64,000 nucleotides of DNA from Gracilariopsis chorda. Taxonomy: Eukaryota; Rhodophyta; Florideophyceae; Gracilariales; Gracilariaceae. This document shows, in pieces, positions 54,601 through 64,000 of the stretch. The stretch is from positions 496,001 through 560,000 of the forward strand of contig NBIV01000002.1 in assembly GCA_003194525.1 (NCBI GenBank). The letters are read 5' to 3'. A program made the translations under genes and the position numbers. The notes under the pieces were generated by a model, which saw only the letters and a program-made list of their open reading frames with translations, was not told the origin of the DNA and did not search any database. Positions within the stretch are counted from its first letter, which is position 1. Each line of letters starts with the position of its first letter.

Positions 54601-57189
54601 GTCTCTGTGAAAGACCCAATCGCCTGTCCATTTCGCTTCTTCTGATAGTGGAGGGAAGACCGGTACACCTCGTGGAGGCGGATTGGTTCGTACACATCAC
54701 TTTTTTAGTTATCTACTATTAGACGCGACCGAATAGATATTGATTCTCAATTGGTATCGATGCTGCAGTTAGAGCGATCAGTGGAAGAGCTAGAGTGGTC
54801 TTTAGAAAGCCGAGGATGTTCAAATTAGAGCAAAGTCGGCCCATACTATTCTCTACAAGACTTCCTCAACCATTCAACCCCGGTCTACGCAAGGGCCTCA
54901 AAACTCTCCGTTGCTTACTGCGGTCAGCCGACCTGAAATCAGCAGGATTGAGAGAGCCGAAAGCTCCAACCATCTGTATGAACTAGCAAAAGAACAATTA
55001 TTCTGTCATATGTAGAATTGCAAAAGCCTTTGCGCTTTTACCAAGAGACTAACCAGTCCGATGGGGATAGGATTACTCGGCCTTGTACAATCCCGCAACT
55101 AATTGACAGACCTCTCGCAATCTGCAATCCAATTGCAATCTTGATCAAGATGAGCAATCCGTGATTGCCCATTTCGAGATTGCCATCAACTGCATTGCGA
55201 TCGATTGCAACACACCCCTGCTCTTAACTATTTCTCCATAAAGCTTTTACGCCAACGTATTTCCTTATGGTTCCTAACTACAACCAGCTATTGCTGAATT
55301 GATCAGGCACGTGGTCTTGTTTTTCTGAAATCTGATGCACCATTGTCACAACAAAGGGTTAGACCGCTAGCCTTATCTACTGTTAACCCTTTACCAAGAA
55401 AGCAAGTTATCGTTTGGGATGGATGCCTTATCCCGTCCCGTGTAATGTACGTTGGCGTGCAACGTGGTCCCATACTTCATGCAATTTCTCTTCTTTAACT
55501 ATATGTATCTTAGCGAGGCACTGATGACGACACCTTGTGCTGATAGTATCTTTCTTTGAGTTTCTCGTCTTGTCAGATCTGACAAGCCATTCTTCATGAT
55601 GATGGTCAACAGACAGTTTAGTTGTCTCCGCTCTCAAATAAAATACAAATATATTATAAGTAGGACGATCCGCAAAAAGCCGCTATTTGGAGTGTGGCTA
55701 TATCCAGAGTGTGGTAATCAAAACAACTAGCTAGGCCACATGTCCGGTGTGAACTAATGACGATCGCAGCTGGTACATCTATATCAGCCACCACGCAGAG
55801 GAGATAAGGAAAGTATGAATTGTACCTACATGAGTTAAACTCTTGTTTCCCGAGTACAAACAGCATAAGATTCTCAAGACACTCTCTATCCTAGACTTCT
55901 CTCAACCACAATTTCTTTGCGACCTTATCATGTTACCAACGGTATATGAGTTAGGAAAAATTGTAGAAGCAACGAAGACCTATCGATGTTTGAAGTGAGA
56001 ATATGGCTAACTTTTCTCGCTGGGTTGTGGAGTTCTGATCCGTGTTATTCTGGATCTGACGTTCAGTACATGTTGCTACGAAGAAATTCGCACACGCTCA
56101 CTTCAAATGATATAAACAACACAACTTTTGTCATCTCTTCCAAGTTGCAGCTAAGCGTATGGAGCTTTCTGAGGGTGCAAATATGACTGAGAGCTTCTTA
56201 ATCATCAACCACTCAACTTATTTGTACTGTGCAACTCGATTGCGAACTACTCATGACGAAGTTAGAAGCAATCGTGTGCCTAGCTCTTGCCATACAATGT
56301 AAAGAGTCACACATGCAAAAGAAGACGATATAGCTCAGCCCTTCACAAATGTTGTACTAATATAATTGTTGTGGGATTATCTTCCAAACTTTGATATGGA
56401 AGTACAGTATACAAGCAGACATACTCCAACGAATGTTCTGGTAGAGTAGTTGCCTTAACTTCTTGAATGATCCGCAAGCTCATTGTCTAGTTTTTCTTTG
56501 AAACGGGTTTTCATTAATGGAAAGCAAATGTTTTGGACGACGACGAGCACCCTTAAGGACCAGGAGAGGTCTTGACCACAAGGCTGGTGAACCGTCGCTG
56601 TTGTCACCCAAAACTTGGCTCTGGTTCTCTTGGCGTTTTTCCCTCCTCGGCACCTGTCCTCTTTTGTTATACAAGGTAGCTTGAACTCAGTTTATTTTGA
56701 AGATCAATGCGTTTAGCACCAAAAGGATGAGAGAGCTCATCGACTTAGGGTGCAGGCGCACTTGCTGATGTTTTTCAAGAAAGCAATTTAAAGTTTGTAC
56801 AAATATCCCCACAGTGGATGTTCTAGCTAAACGTGATAATACCTTTGCATGTGGCTTCCGTCTTTTTTATTTTGTTTCGCTTAAACATATGCTTGAAACG
56901 TGACTGTAAAAAATCGTAGAGTACGTTCATGATGTTTGAAAACGGCACCAGTAGAGATATCAGGGGCGAAAAATGACTTCGATACTACAGAGCTTACAAG
57001 CCGTATCGGTACTTGTATAGAAGAGTTCAGGTTGGGTATACGACAGTACTCGATACATGCTGGCAATTACGGATTGGTGTTAAGAACAAGAAAGACAAGG
57101 CGTTCCGGCCTGATCAAGATGACATGCGGAACGCTAGGAGGAACTAGAGTTGAGTAAGCTGCCCCCTTCGTTGCTATTTGATCACAGTG
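54601..57189. other. Gene-poor spacer
   Basis: Only short frames without protein character. No RNA gene recognised. Confidence 0.4.
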
Positions 57190-57752
57190 ACCGCAAAATT
57201 CTTACGAAAACACTGCGGACTACTACAAAACGAGGCTCCCGATGGCCTTGTAAAGAAAAGCCTCAGCCTATCTATTGAGCAGCAACTTCAAAAATAGGTC
57301 GACTTCCTGGAAGTGAAACAGAAAACTCGCGTCCGCCTTACTAGTGCAGAGCCAATACAGAGTAGCTGCTAAATGTAGTGACACTAAGAAGAGCTCATAC
57401 TGCCTTGGCGCAAATATTTACCGGTCATGCCCAAGGCTGCACTCTGTTTCTACGTTTATGCGCAACAGGAAATGTTTCTGCCCGCTCGGATGTGGGCTCA
57501 ACATACTAAGTAGTGTAGACCACTCCGTTCTCAAATGCCCCCGAAGAGCGACGTCGAGAACTTCCATCTCTCCGAGAGAGGCAAGTTTCTGGCACCAAAT
57601 CAATAGTAAGAACATGGCCGGAAAAGTTGCTTGTTTATCTAGTTTCTCTGGAGAGAGAGAAGGATTCTTTTCAATGTAACCATTACCGTTGTCTTGGAAT
57701 GTCTTGGAATTAGAGACGCGAGCTCATATAAACACACACGCACAAGCACACA
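57190..57752 (+). mobile_element. LINE 3' end with (AC)n tail
   Basis: Plus-strand copy close in sequence to the minus-strand LINE at 39.3-39.9 kb, from the region after RNase H (AAGCCTCAGCCTATCTATTG and on) through CGLNILSSVDHSVLKC to GGAATTAGAGACGCGAGCTC and a tail of AC repeats at 57730-57752. Confidence 0.7.
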
Positions 57753-58014
57753 GCTCCGTTCTCTCTTCCTGAAGAGCTCTGTAGATCAAAGTTTTGCTTA
57801 AGAATTAGCAGCATCTTCCAGTATTTAAAGTCTTAGATTATCGATTAGGCTTGCACGGCCTGTTCCTTCTTCTTCTTAGTGCTGTGACTTTTGTTTCGTT
57901 GGAATCGCTGTGCACGAAGTTCTCTCGGAAGTTTCGTTGTTTACAGTCTAAACAGTCGACTATTCTCTCAATCGGCTGCATGCGCACCCATTGTTACTCT
58001 TTACCATGCGTTTG

Positions 58015-58226
58015 AGCGCAATGGCTGCGTGTCGAGGTGTGCCGACCTTCCGAAAAGGCTACAAAAGACTATAAAGCTTCGCCGGATGTGGAAGCCCAAT
58101 GGAAACGCGGTTGGGTCTATTGGAGGAATTTAGCCGTCGAATAGATGATTAGCCTTCTACTTTTAGAAAGTTAATACAAGCGCTGCCTCGGAATTAGAGG
58201 CACGGGCCGGTAAACACACACACACG
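58015..58226 (+). repeat. LINE-associated repeat with (AC)n tail
   Basis: Ends GGAATTAGAGGCACGGGCC then TAAACACACACACAC, the same terminal signature as the LINE copies. The part before it (CTACAAAAGACTATAAAGCT and on) also matches 58965-59140. Confidence 0.5.
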
Positions 58227-58959
58227 CAATGGCTTGATACCTGTCTTCTAAATGAAAAAGGTTTTTACTGTCCTCGACTCCTGTGATAGGATTCCTGTTT
58301 CCTCAGTGGAGGAAACGGCAACGAATAAAGCGTTTATAGATAACCCTAGATGCCCTTAGTATCACAATGAGTACGCCAGATCAACGCAACTTACAATCCA
58401 AATTTACAAGCAAACATATAAAACTGCACGAGAGATCGTGATCGATCAGATCATTTTCCTTTCGGAAGGATGTCTCGAGGGTATCGTGAGATACCGTCGG
58501 TAGCAAAAAATGCCAGGGATAAGTTGAGATAAGATTAGCTCAGTGGACTTTTTACTGTTTCAACCAAGCGAACGCAGAATGGCAAAGGAATTTCGGCTTA
58601 GGGTATGCGCAAGCTATTTCTGGTCGACGCACTCGTGTTTAAACTACTTCCGGTCCCGAACCGTGTCTTTAAGCTTTTGCATGTTGAAGAAGTCTCTGGA
58701 ATTTCGAGCCTGTAAACACAAGATAATCTTATCGGGATAAGATTATCTTGATATGAAAATACCGATCCAAACGGATATCAAAGGTACTCCTGTTAGAATG
58801 TAGCACACGCATCCGAAACCCCTGGTACCGTTACCGTCGGTGCGAAGGACAGTAAATGCTAAGTGGCTTTGCTCCGGATACTACCAAAGGCAACTGGATG
58901 ATCTTGGCGAGAGATCATCCAGGAGTGCGAGCCCCGCTCACCGTACATGCAGTTCCACC

Positions 58960-59145
58960 AGTCGAGGTGTGGCGTCCCTGCGAAAATGTTGCAAAAGACT
59001 ATGAACTTGCGCCGGACGAGGAAGCCAGATGTAGATGCGATCGGGTCTACTTAGAGAGTTTAGCCGTCAAGAAGATGATTAGCCTGGCCTTTTCTCGAAG
59101 TTCATGCCGTTGCCTTGAAATTTGGGGAAATTCCGAGGGGTAGAA
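58960..59145 (+). repeat. Second copy of the 58.0 kb repeat, without AC tail
   Basis: Shares GTCGAGGTGTG, GCAAAAGACTATGAACTTGCG and TTTAGCCGTCAAGAAGATGA with 58.03-58.16 kb, and ends in a related GAAATTTGGGG. Confidence 0.5.
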
Positions 59146-59504
59146 GGCTGCCCCTTCGAGATTCTGAGTCGGAATCTCGTAGATCCATCAAAAACTATGA
59201 GACAAGGTAATCTCTAGAACGAACAACTTCTCTTAATGGTAACTTCATTCTGACTGGAGTCGAATCAAGGGTACACAATGTGTACTACTACACATGGCAG
59301 CACACGTCTTTGCTACACGAGTTGCATCAACTCAATTACAGAACTTGATGTTTGTTGCAATAACATCTGATCCTCCTGCCACCCATCACGCAGAAACATC
59401 CATAATATACACAGCGAAGATCATGATGCAGGTGATCCCGATAATCTTGACTTTGAAACGTTTCCTTCATCGATATTTTTGGCGCTAGCTTTCACCGCAA
59501 ACCG

Positions 59505-59512
59505 TATAAATA
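59505..59512 (+). promoter_or_regulatory. TATA box of the amidinotransferase gene
   Basis: TATAAATA, 124 bp upstream of the ATG at 59636, the right distance for a TATA box with a leader of about 100 nt. Confidence 0.55.
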
Positions 59513-59635
59513 CTCAACCCAACACATCAGACTGCCCGATAGGACTCTCGCACCTTCACATTTCTCAGAGCGGAGTGCCCGTTAGGAGCCACTTTCCTTC
59601 AGACAAAAGTATAGCTTCTCTCTTTGAATTGCACC

Positions 59636-60841
59636 ATGTTAGAATCCGAGAAGCTTGTAAATTCCTGCACTGAGTGGGAGCCCCTGCAGGAGGTGATCGT
59701 TGCAAAGCTTCCCGATGATGCATGTTTCCCACCCAACGGCCCTTATTTTCGAGGTGAATGCAACAACGAGTACATTGCAGCTACCCTCAACTGGCCAAAA
59801 GGACCACGACATCCCAATGGAATTCAGAAGGCCAACATGCAGTACGATGTGTTTGCAGATATGCTTGAAGGAGAAGGTGTCGTTGTAAAGCGTCCTACCC
59901 TCGTTCCGCAAAATAAACCCATTGCCACTCCGTATTGGAGCACTCCCACGATGTATAATGTCTGCCCACGCGATAAACTTCTTGTCGTCGGTCGAGAAAT
60001 CTTGGAAGCTGCTATGTCGTTTCGCACCCGCCTGTTTGAAGAGTATTGCTACCGAGATCTCATTATGGACTATTATCGTCGTGATAAAGGTATGATATGG
60101 ACTGCTGCACCGAAACCGATGATGCGCAACAGTCTGTACCAGCACGCAGTTGACATTGCGAACGGAATGAAAACTCCATTATGGGACAGGGTAAAGAACA
60201 AGATGAAGAACAAGAAAGGCCTTGTAAACCCTGAGGATGTGCGCTCTGGAAAACACAACTTTGAGTTTGCTACTACTGAAGATGAACCTGTCTGGGATGC
60301 AGCAGATGTTGTTAGATTTGGAAAAGATTTGTTCGTGATGCGAAGCAACACCACAAATCTGAGTGGATACGAGTGGCTTCGACGTCATTTTGCCACTCGA
60401 GGGGTTGACTGCCACCTGATGCATTTCCCAGATGATATCAGCCCGCAGCACATCGATGGTAACTTCGTGCCTTTGCGCCCAGGGTTCGTATTATGTAACC
60501 GTGAGCGACCCCCCCTAGAGTGGGAGCTTACTAAGTTCAGAGAGGGAAATTGGAATCTGATTGAGTCAGCCGCACCGAGTGTCATAAACTACCCGATGCC
60601 CGACTTCTGCTACTGCAGTGCGAATGGATTGAGCTGTAACGTATTCAGTATATCTCCCGAGAAAGTTGCTGTTGAAGAGAACGAAAAGCCGCTAATAACC
60701 CAGCTGGAGGACTACGGCTTCGACGTAATTCCTGTTGCTTATCGTGACACATATCAGTTCGGGGGTGGCCTGCAATGCTCCACAAACGACATTCGTCGTG
60801 TTGACCAGCTGAAGGACTATTTCGCTGTGGACTACAACTGA
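59636..60841 (+). CDS. Glycine amidinotransferase-like enzyme
   Basis: Predicted 401-residue pentein-fold amidinotransferase, which moves the amidino group of arginine to an amine such as glycine. The catalytic residues can be placed by motif and spacing: D221 (EPVWDAADVVRFGKDLF), H272 (SPQHIDGNFVPL) and C381 (GGGLQCSTNDIRR); their spacing is close to that in human AGAT. SNTTNLSGYEWLRRHF is another hallmark. The enzyme lacks the mitochondrial presequence of animal AGAT and begins almost at the catalytic fold (SCTEWEPLQEVIV), so it is probably cytosolic. The ATG at 59636 is the first in frame. The residues after the Cys (STND) differ from the WTVD of animal AGAT, so the acceptor amine may not be glycine. 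Frame intact, single exon. Confidence 0.88.
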   Translation: MLESEKLVNSCTEWEPLQEVIVAKLPDDACFPPNGPYFRGECNNEYIAATLNWPKGPRHPNGIQKANMQYDVFADMLEGEGVVVKRPTLVPQNKPIATPYWSTPTMYNVCPRDKLLVVGREILEAAMSFRTRLFEEYCYRDLIMDYYRRDKGMIWTAAPKPMMRNSLYQHAVDIANGMKTPLWDRVKNKMKNKKGLVNPEDVRSGKHNFEFATTEDEPVWDAADVVRFGKDLFVMRSNTTNLSGYEWLRRHFATRGVDCHLMHFPDDISPQHIDGNFVPLRPGFVLCNRERPPLEWELTKFREGNWNLIESAAPSVINYPMPDFCYCSANGLSCNVFSISPEKVAVEENEKPLITQLEDYGFDVIPVAYRDTYQFGGGLQCSTNDIRRVDQLKDYFAVDYN

Positions 60842-62497
60842 ATCGTCTTTGGCTCGTTATGGCTCGTAGATATTCCCTCTTTAGTTACATCTAGAAGCGA
60901 TGTATCAAAGGCAGCCGTATATGTACTTATTCATGTCTACAAGGGTAAGGGTTCATCGTTTAGTAGGCAGTGGCTTGCGTTATATATATTGTGCAAACGA
61001 ATTCCGTAAGCAATCACCTTGTTGCAATTGCGGATGCATTACGGACTCGTCCTTGTTCAGTCTCAACAGTGCACGTTGTGAGATTCATGCCACAATGTTC
61101 ATAGCGTCTTCGTTGTTACGATAGTAAGCTATTACTGCTTCCTAAAGGTGAGTGGGAAATCTGGCGAAAAGAGATATTGAGTGAAAGTTGGAGCTCAGAC
61201 GAACAGGATACTCTTTGGCGGTGCTCTTCATTGAGCATTCTTGCCTCAAAAATCCGTATTGGGTTAACAGCCACGGGTTTGGTAGGACAAAAAGTCAGAC
61301 GACGTTTATGCTGGAAACCTCAGAAAGAGCTTCTTCGTAGGTCGAAGCCCGAAAGGAATGCTTCAGAAGTGATGAAACTAAGAGGGATATCCTGAGTAAA
61401 CTCGACGGGCGACATGAGATAGAGCTAGTGCTACATTACGCAAGTTTTCATGTGGTCTCGAAAGCAGTGCGGGAACGTGTGCTTCACACGTAGATGTCAT
61501 TGATTTGAATGATTCGCTGCTTTTCTCCCTGTTCGGTGCCAATGAAAACGTGGCTCCGAGACTTGGGTTATTTGCTCGGCGATGCACATACGCTATTTTG
61601 TTGTATACTTATCTCTGATATCAATACAAGTGTATTGATAACTCTTCAAAGTAGAACATAGCGTTGGTTCAATGCATGTGTTCAACTCATAAGTTGAACT
61701 TTCATACAATAATGAGTGTGTCGGATTGTGTGCTGACAGGGCACTTTGTATTGACGATTTGTCATGCCCTGCAATAAACGACGCACTCATGATATCGCAA
61801 CGAGAGCCAAAACATCACAAGGCCGTTAAACATGTCGTTGGATACCAAGGGTACCGTTGGTACCAATGTCAGGAGTAGAGAATGAGCATAGATAGCTTTC
61901 ATGAGCTCGTCTTGAGAGGCACGAATGAGCATCGCTGGTCGAGTGGCAAGATCCGAAGCGCTCTTTTCACATATGTGCACTTGATGGTAAAGGATTACAG
62001 ATTATCTCCAGTAAAACACCGCTGGTGCTCTCGACTGCGGACCAGCCTCGAACGACGGTTAAGACGATACATTACTAAGGTTAAGCCTTTGACCCTTATC
62101 TAATCCCTGTAGAAACCTGGAGGGGACGTAACTTCAGGAAGGCTATCAAGGATAGGCAGTTTCACTCGCTGTTCTCAAACACGAAGCACCGCTAGATGTT
62201 TTGTCCGTTGCAAATCATTGCGCTCCGTTCGCTGCGCTGCGCAAAGGCGCATGGTTGCATGCCCACGTGCGCAAATCCGCCCCTGTTAAAACAGTGACAC
62301 GCCCCCGCCGTGTACACACGTGTACCTTAATGAACTCACGCACGCAGATACAGTGCTTGCGTTCTGCCCCGTCCCGCACCCGCACCAACACTTCCACCCA
62401 ATTCTTCATCCGCCTCCCCTTTTCGTCATCTCCGACCTAAGCTTACGCCTCCCCCATTCAGTCTCTTCCTCCTTCTCTTTTCTCCGCCTAATTTTAT
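60842..62497. other. Spacer before Raptor gene
   Basis: No gene supported. From about 62,350 the plus strand becomes strongly C/T-rich and leads into the ATG at 62498. Confidence 0.4.
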
Positions 62498-64000
62498 ATG
62501 AAGTCACGACAGCTCTATGCTTCTTCCACACACCAGTTACTTCTTCTACAGGTACGTGTGGTCCAACCCTTCATACTCTTCGCCCTTCTCTCCTCCAAAC
62601 AATCCCTCACACCACTTCGCTTCCGCGCCCTCATTTTGCATTGTTTCCCACACAGGAAGATGACCTGCTCCCCCCAGACCTGCCTCCCGAGCAGCCTCGA
62701 GCACCCACCACCCCTCAACCAAAGCCAAAGTCATCGAGCTCCACCCCACCTCCGCCCCGGTCCCCTTCCCACCCATCTCCATCAGCGAACAGACCGCCCC
62801 AACCACCACGCAGCTCGCATCCATCCGCATCAAAACTTCCCCTACGAAATCCCTTGAACCGTCAACCCCAGCCGTGGCGTCTCACTGATCGAGTAAGGAC
62901 CGTCAACGGCGCGCTCGTCCTTTGTCTCAACATCGGTATCGATCCCCCAGACGTCTCTCGTCTCAACCCGCGCGCCCGTCTTGAATGTTGGGTAGAACCA
63001 AACCTAGAAAACCCTGGTGAATCCCTGCAGAAGATTTCTTCCGCCTTGAAGAGTCAGTATGAAACATGGCAACACAAGGCCAGGTACAAGGTTGCCCCGG
63101 ATCCTGTCATCCCAGAGCTCAAGAGGCTCTGCATGACTTTACGACGTGCTGCAAAGAACGACCGCGTACTCTTCCATTACAACGGACATGGAGTTCCCAG
63201 ACCCACTCCGAACGGCGAGTTTTGGGTCTTCAATCACAATTATACCCAGTATATTCCCTTTAATCTCTTTGACTTGCATGACGTACTAGGCAGTCCTGCC
63301 TTGTATATTTTCGATTGCAGCGGTGCTGCCACTGTTCTACGCCATTTCAAGAAAGTCATGGAAGAGCTCGAGGACGATTATCGAAAGAAGGGTAGACGGG
63401 ACCGCAAGTCCTCACTACCGCTTCATCATCATTCCGTCTTTCTCGCAGCCACTTCGGAGGGTGAGACCCTTCCCGTTGCACCCTCGCTCCCCGCTGACCT
63501 TTTTACCTCGTGTTTGACCACCCCCATCAAGACCGCGCTGCGCTGGTTTGTCAGGCGACGCAGTCTAATTCAGGGTATTACCTTCGAAATGCTCGACAAC
63601 ATCCCTGGTTCACTCCTGGAAAGACATACTCCAATTGGAGAACTACAATGGATACTCACTGCTATCACGGACACCATTGCTTGGAACGTGTTACCACCAG
63701 ATCTCTTTAAGGAGCTGTACAGACGTGACTTGATGCTGTCTAGTCTTATGCGCAATTTCTTGTTGGCTAATCGTATCATGCATTTTCACGGGTGCACACC
63801 AGTATCCCATCCTCATATTCCAGATACTCATAATCATCATCTCTGGCAGTCTTTTGAACTGGCGATGGAGCATGTCCTCGCCCAGTTACCTACCATGCTG
63901 TCCGACTTGAACCAAAACAAGAACGGCAGAGCGCGTTTTCCCTTGTTCACTCCCTCGTCTTCGATTGCCTCATCAATTTCCCTTGCCGTACATAATGGAA
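62498..64000 (+). CDS. RAPTOR: Raptor, TOR complex 1 subunit, N-terminal part (runs off the window)
   Basis: Two exons seen: 62498-62551 and 62656 to the window end. Raptor presents substrates to TOR kinase. After an 18-residue first exon and a Pro-rich stretch (about residues 20-90), the conserved RNC domain begins (VNGALVLCLNIGIDPPDVSR). It continues through RLECWVEP, LRRAAKNDRVLFHYNGHGVP and NGEFWVFNHNYTQYIP to LYIFDCSGAA. The His of YNGHG and the Cys of FDCSG are the caspase-like dyad that plant and algal Raptors keep. Later blocks (TSCLTTPIKTALRWFVRRR, LFRRDLMLSS-like ELYRRDLMLSSLMRNFLLAN) continue in frame to the last base. HEAT repeats and WD40 domain must lie outside. The start rests on the intron described separately. 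Confidence 0.92.
62552..62655 (+). other. Spliceosomal intron of the Raptor gene, 104 bp
   Basis: Starts GTACGTG after CAG and ends TTTCCCACACAG before GAAGAT. Its length is not a multiple of three; removing it joins the ATG-led exon to the Raptor frame in phase 0. The frame of the conserved domain has no usable ATG without it. Confidence 0.75.

Noticed and set aside
1-64000. CRISPR array, bacterial operon or phage origin
   Set aside because: No regularly spaced repeats; gene content, an intron and pol III 5S signals are eukaryotic.

Overview
The window is nuclear DNA of a photosynthetic eukaryote, most likely an intron-poor unicellular red alga. The clade is inferred from several things. 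There is a plant-type B-box/CCT regulator, a carotenoid cleavage dioxygenase with an N-terminal extension rich in Ser, Thr and Arg, and TOR-complex Raptor. The 5S rRNA has the general look of algal 5S. Nearly all genes are single-exon, are preceded by C/T-rich leaders, and are separated by long repeat-bearing spacers. The species cannot be named from the sequence.

Layout. 0.6-12.1 kb is a compact gene block: an IMPACT/YIH1-type translation regulator (-) diverges from a syntaxin-6/SYP6 Qc-SNARE (+); a large BTB protein (-) diverges from a membrane-anchored ankyrin+JmjC protein (+) across a promoter holding an inverted pair of CACGTG boxes; then an orphan nuclear-looking protein (+) converges on a bacterial-type (EboF-like) alkaline-phosphatase-superfamily phosphodiesterase (-). 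12.5-26.2 kb is a repeat island: a broken Ty3/gypsy-like element (-), a MULE/FAR1-type DNA transposase relic (+) whose frame survives with only TAA stops inside it, and a broken Ty1/copia-like element (-) with an LTR at each end and two separate solo LTRs of another family inside it, each with a 5-bp target duplication.

29.8-32.2 kb holds a UbiA prenyltransferase and an FAD monooxygenase, head to tail and so close that a fusion must be considered; together they suggest a prenylquinone or meroterpenoid-type pathway. 34.1-34.9 kb is a B-box+CCT (CONSTANS-like) gene. 35-42 kb is gene-poor but rich in small repeats: a 28-bp tandem repeat, a short SINE-like retroposon with a 12-bp target duplication and a second truncated copy, a duplicated segment, an RNase H-bearing LINE end, and a 5S rRNA gene. 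42-48.2 kb has an orphan coiled-coil protein with a frame change, behind a 36-base G tract, and two paralogous secreted proteins built of 8-cysteine repeats, one whole and one expanded and broken.

50.3-52.0 kb is a carotenoid cleavage dioxygenase with all four iron-binding histidines. 52-59.5 kb is gene-poor with several LINE 3' ends that finish in (AC)n tails. 59.6-60.8 kb is a glycine amidinotransferase-like enzyme with its Asp/His/Cys residues, and 62.5 kb to the end is the N-terminal part of Raptor, with the only spliceosomal intron I can support. Several host genes show single-base frame changes in homopolymers, so either local decay or assembly error should be kept in mind.
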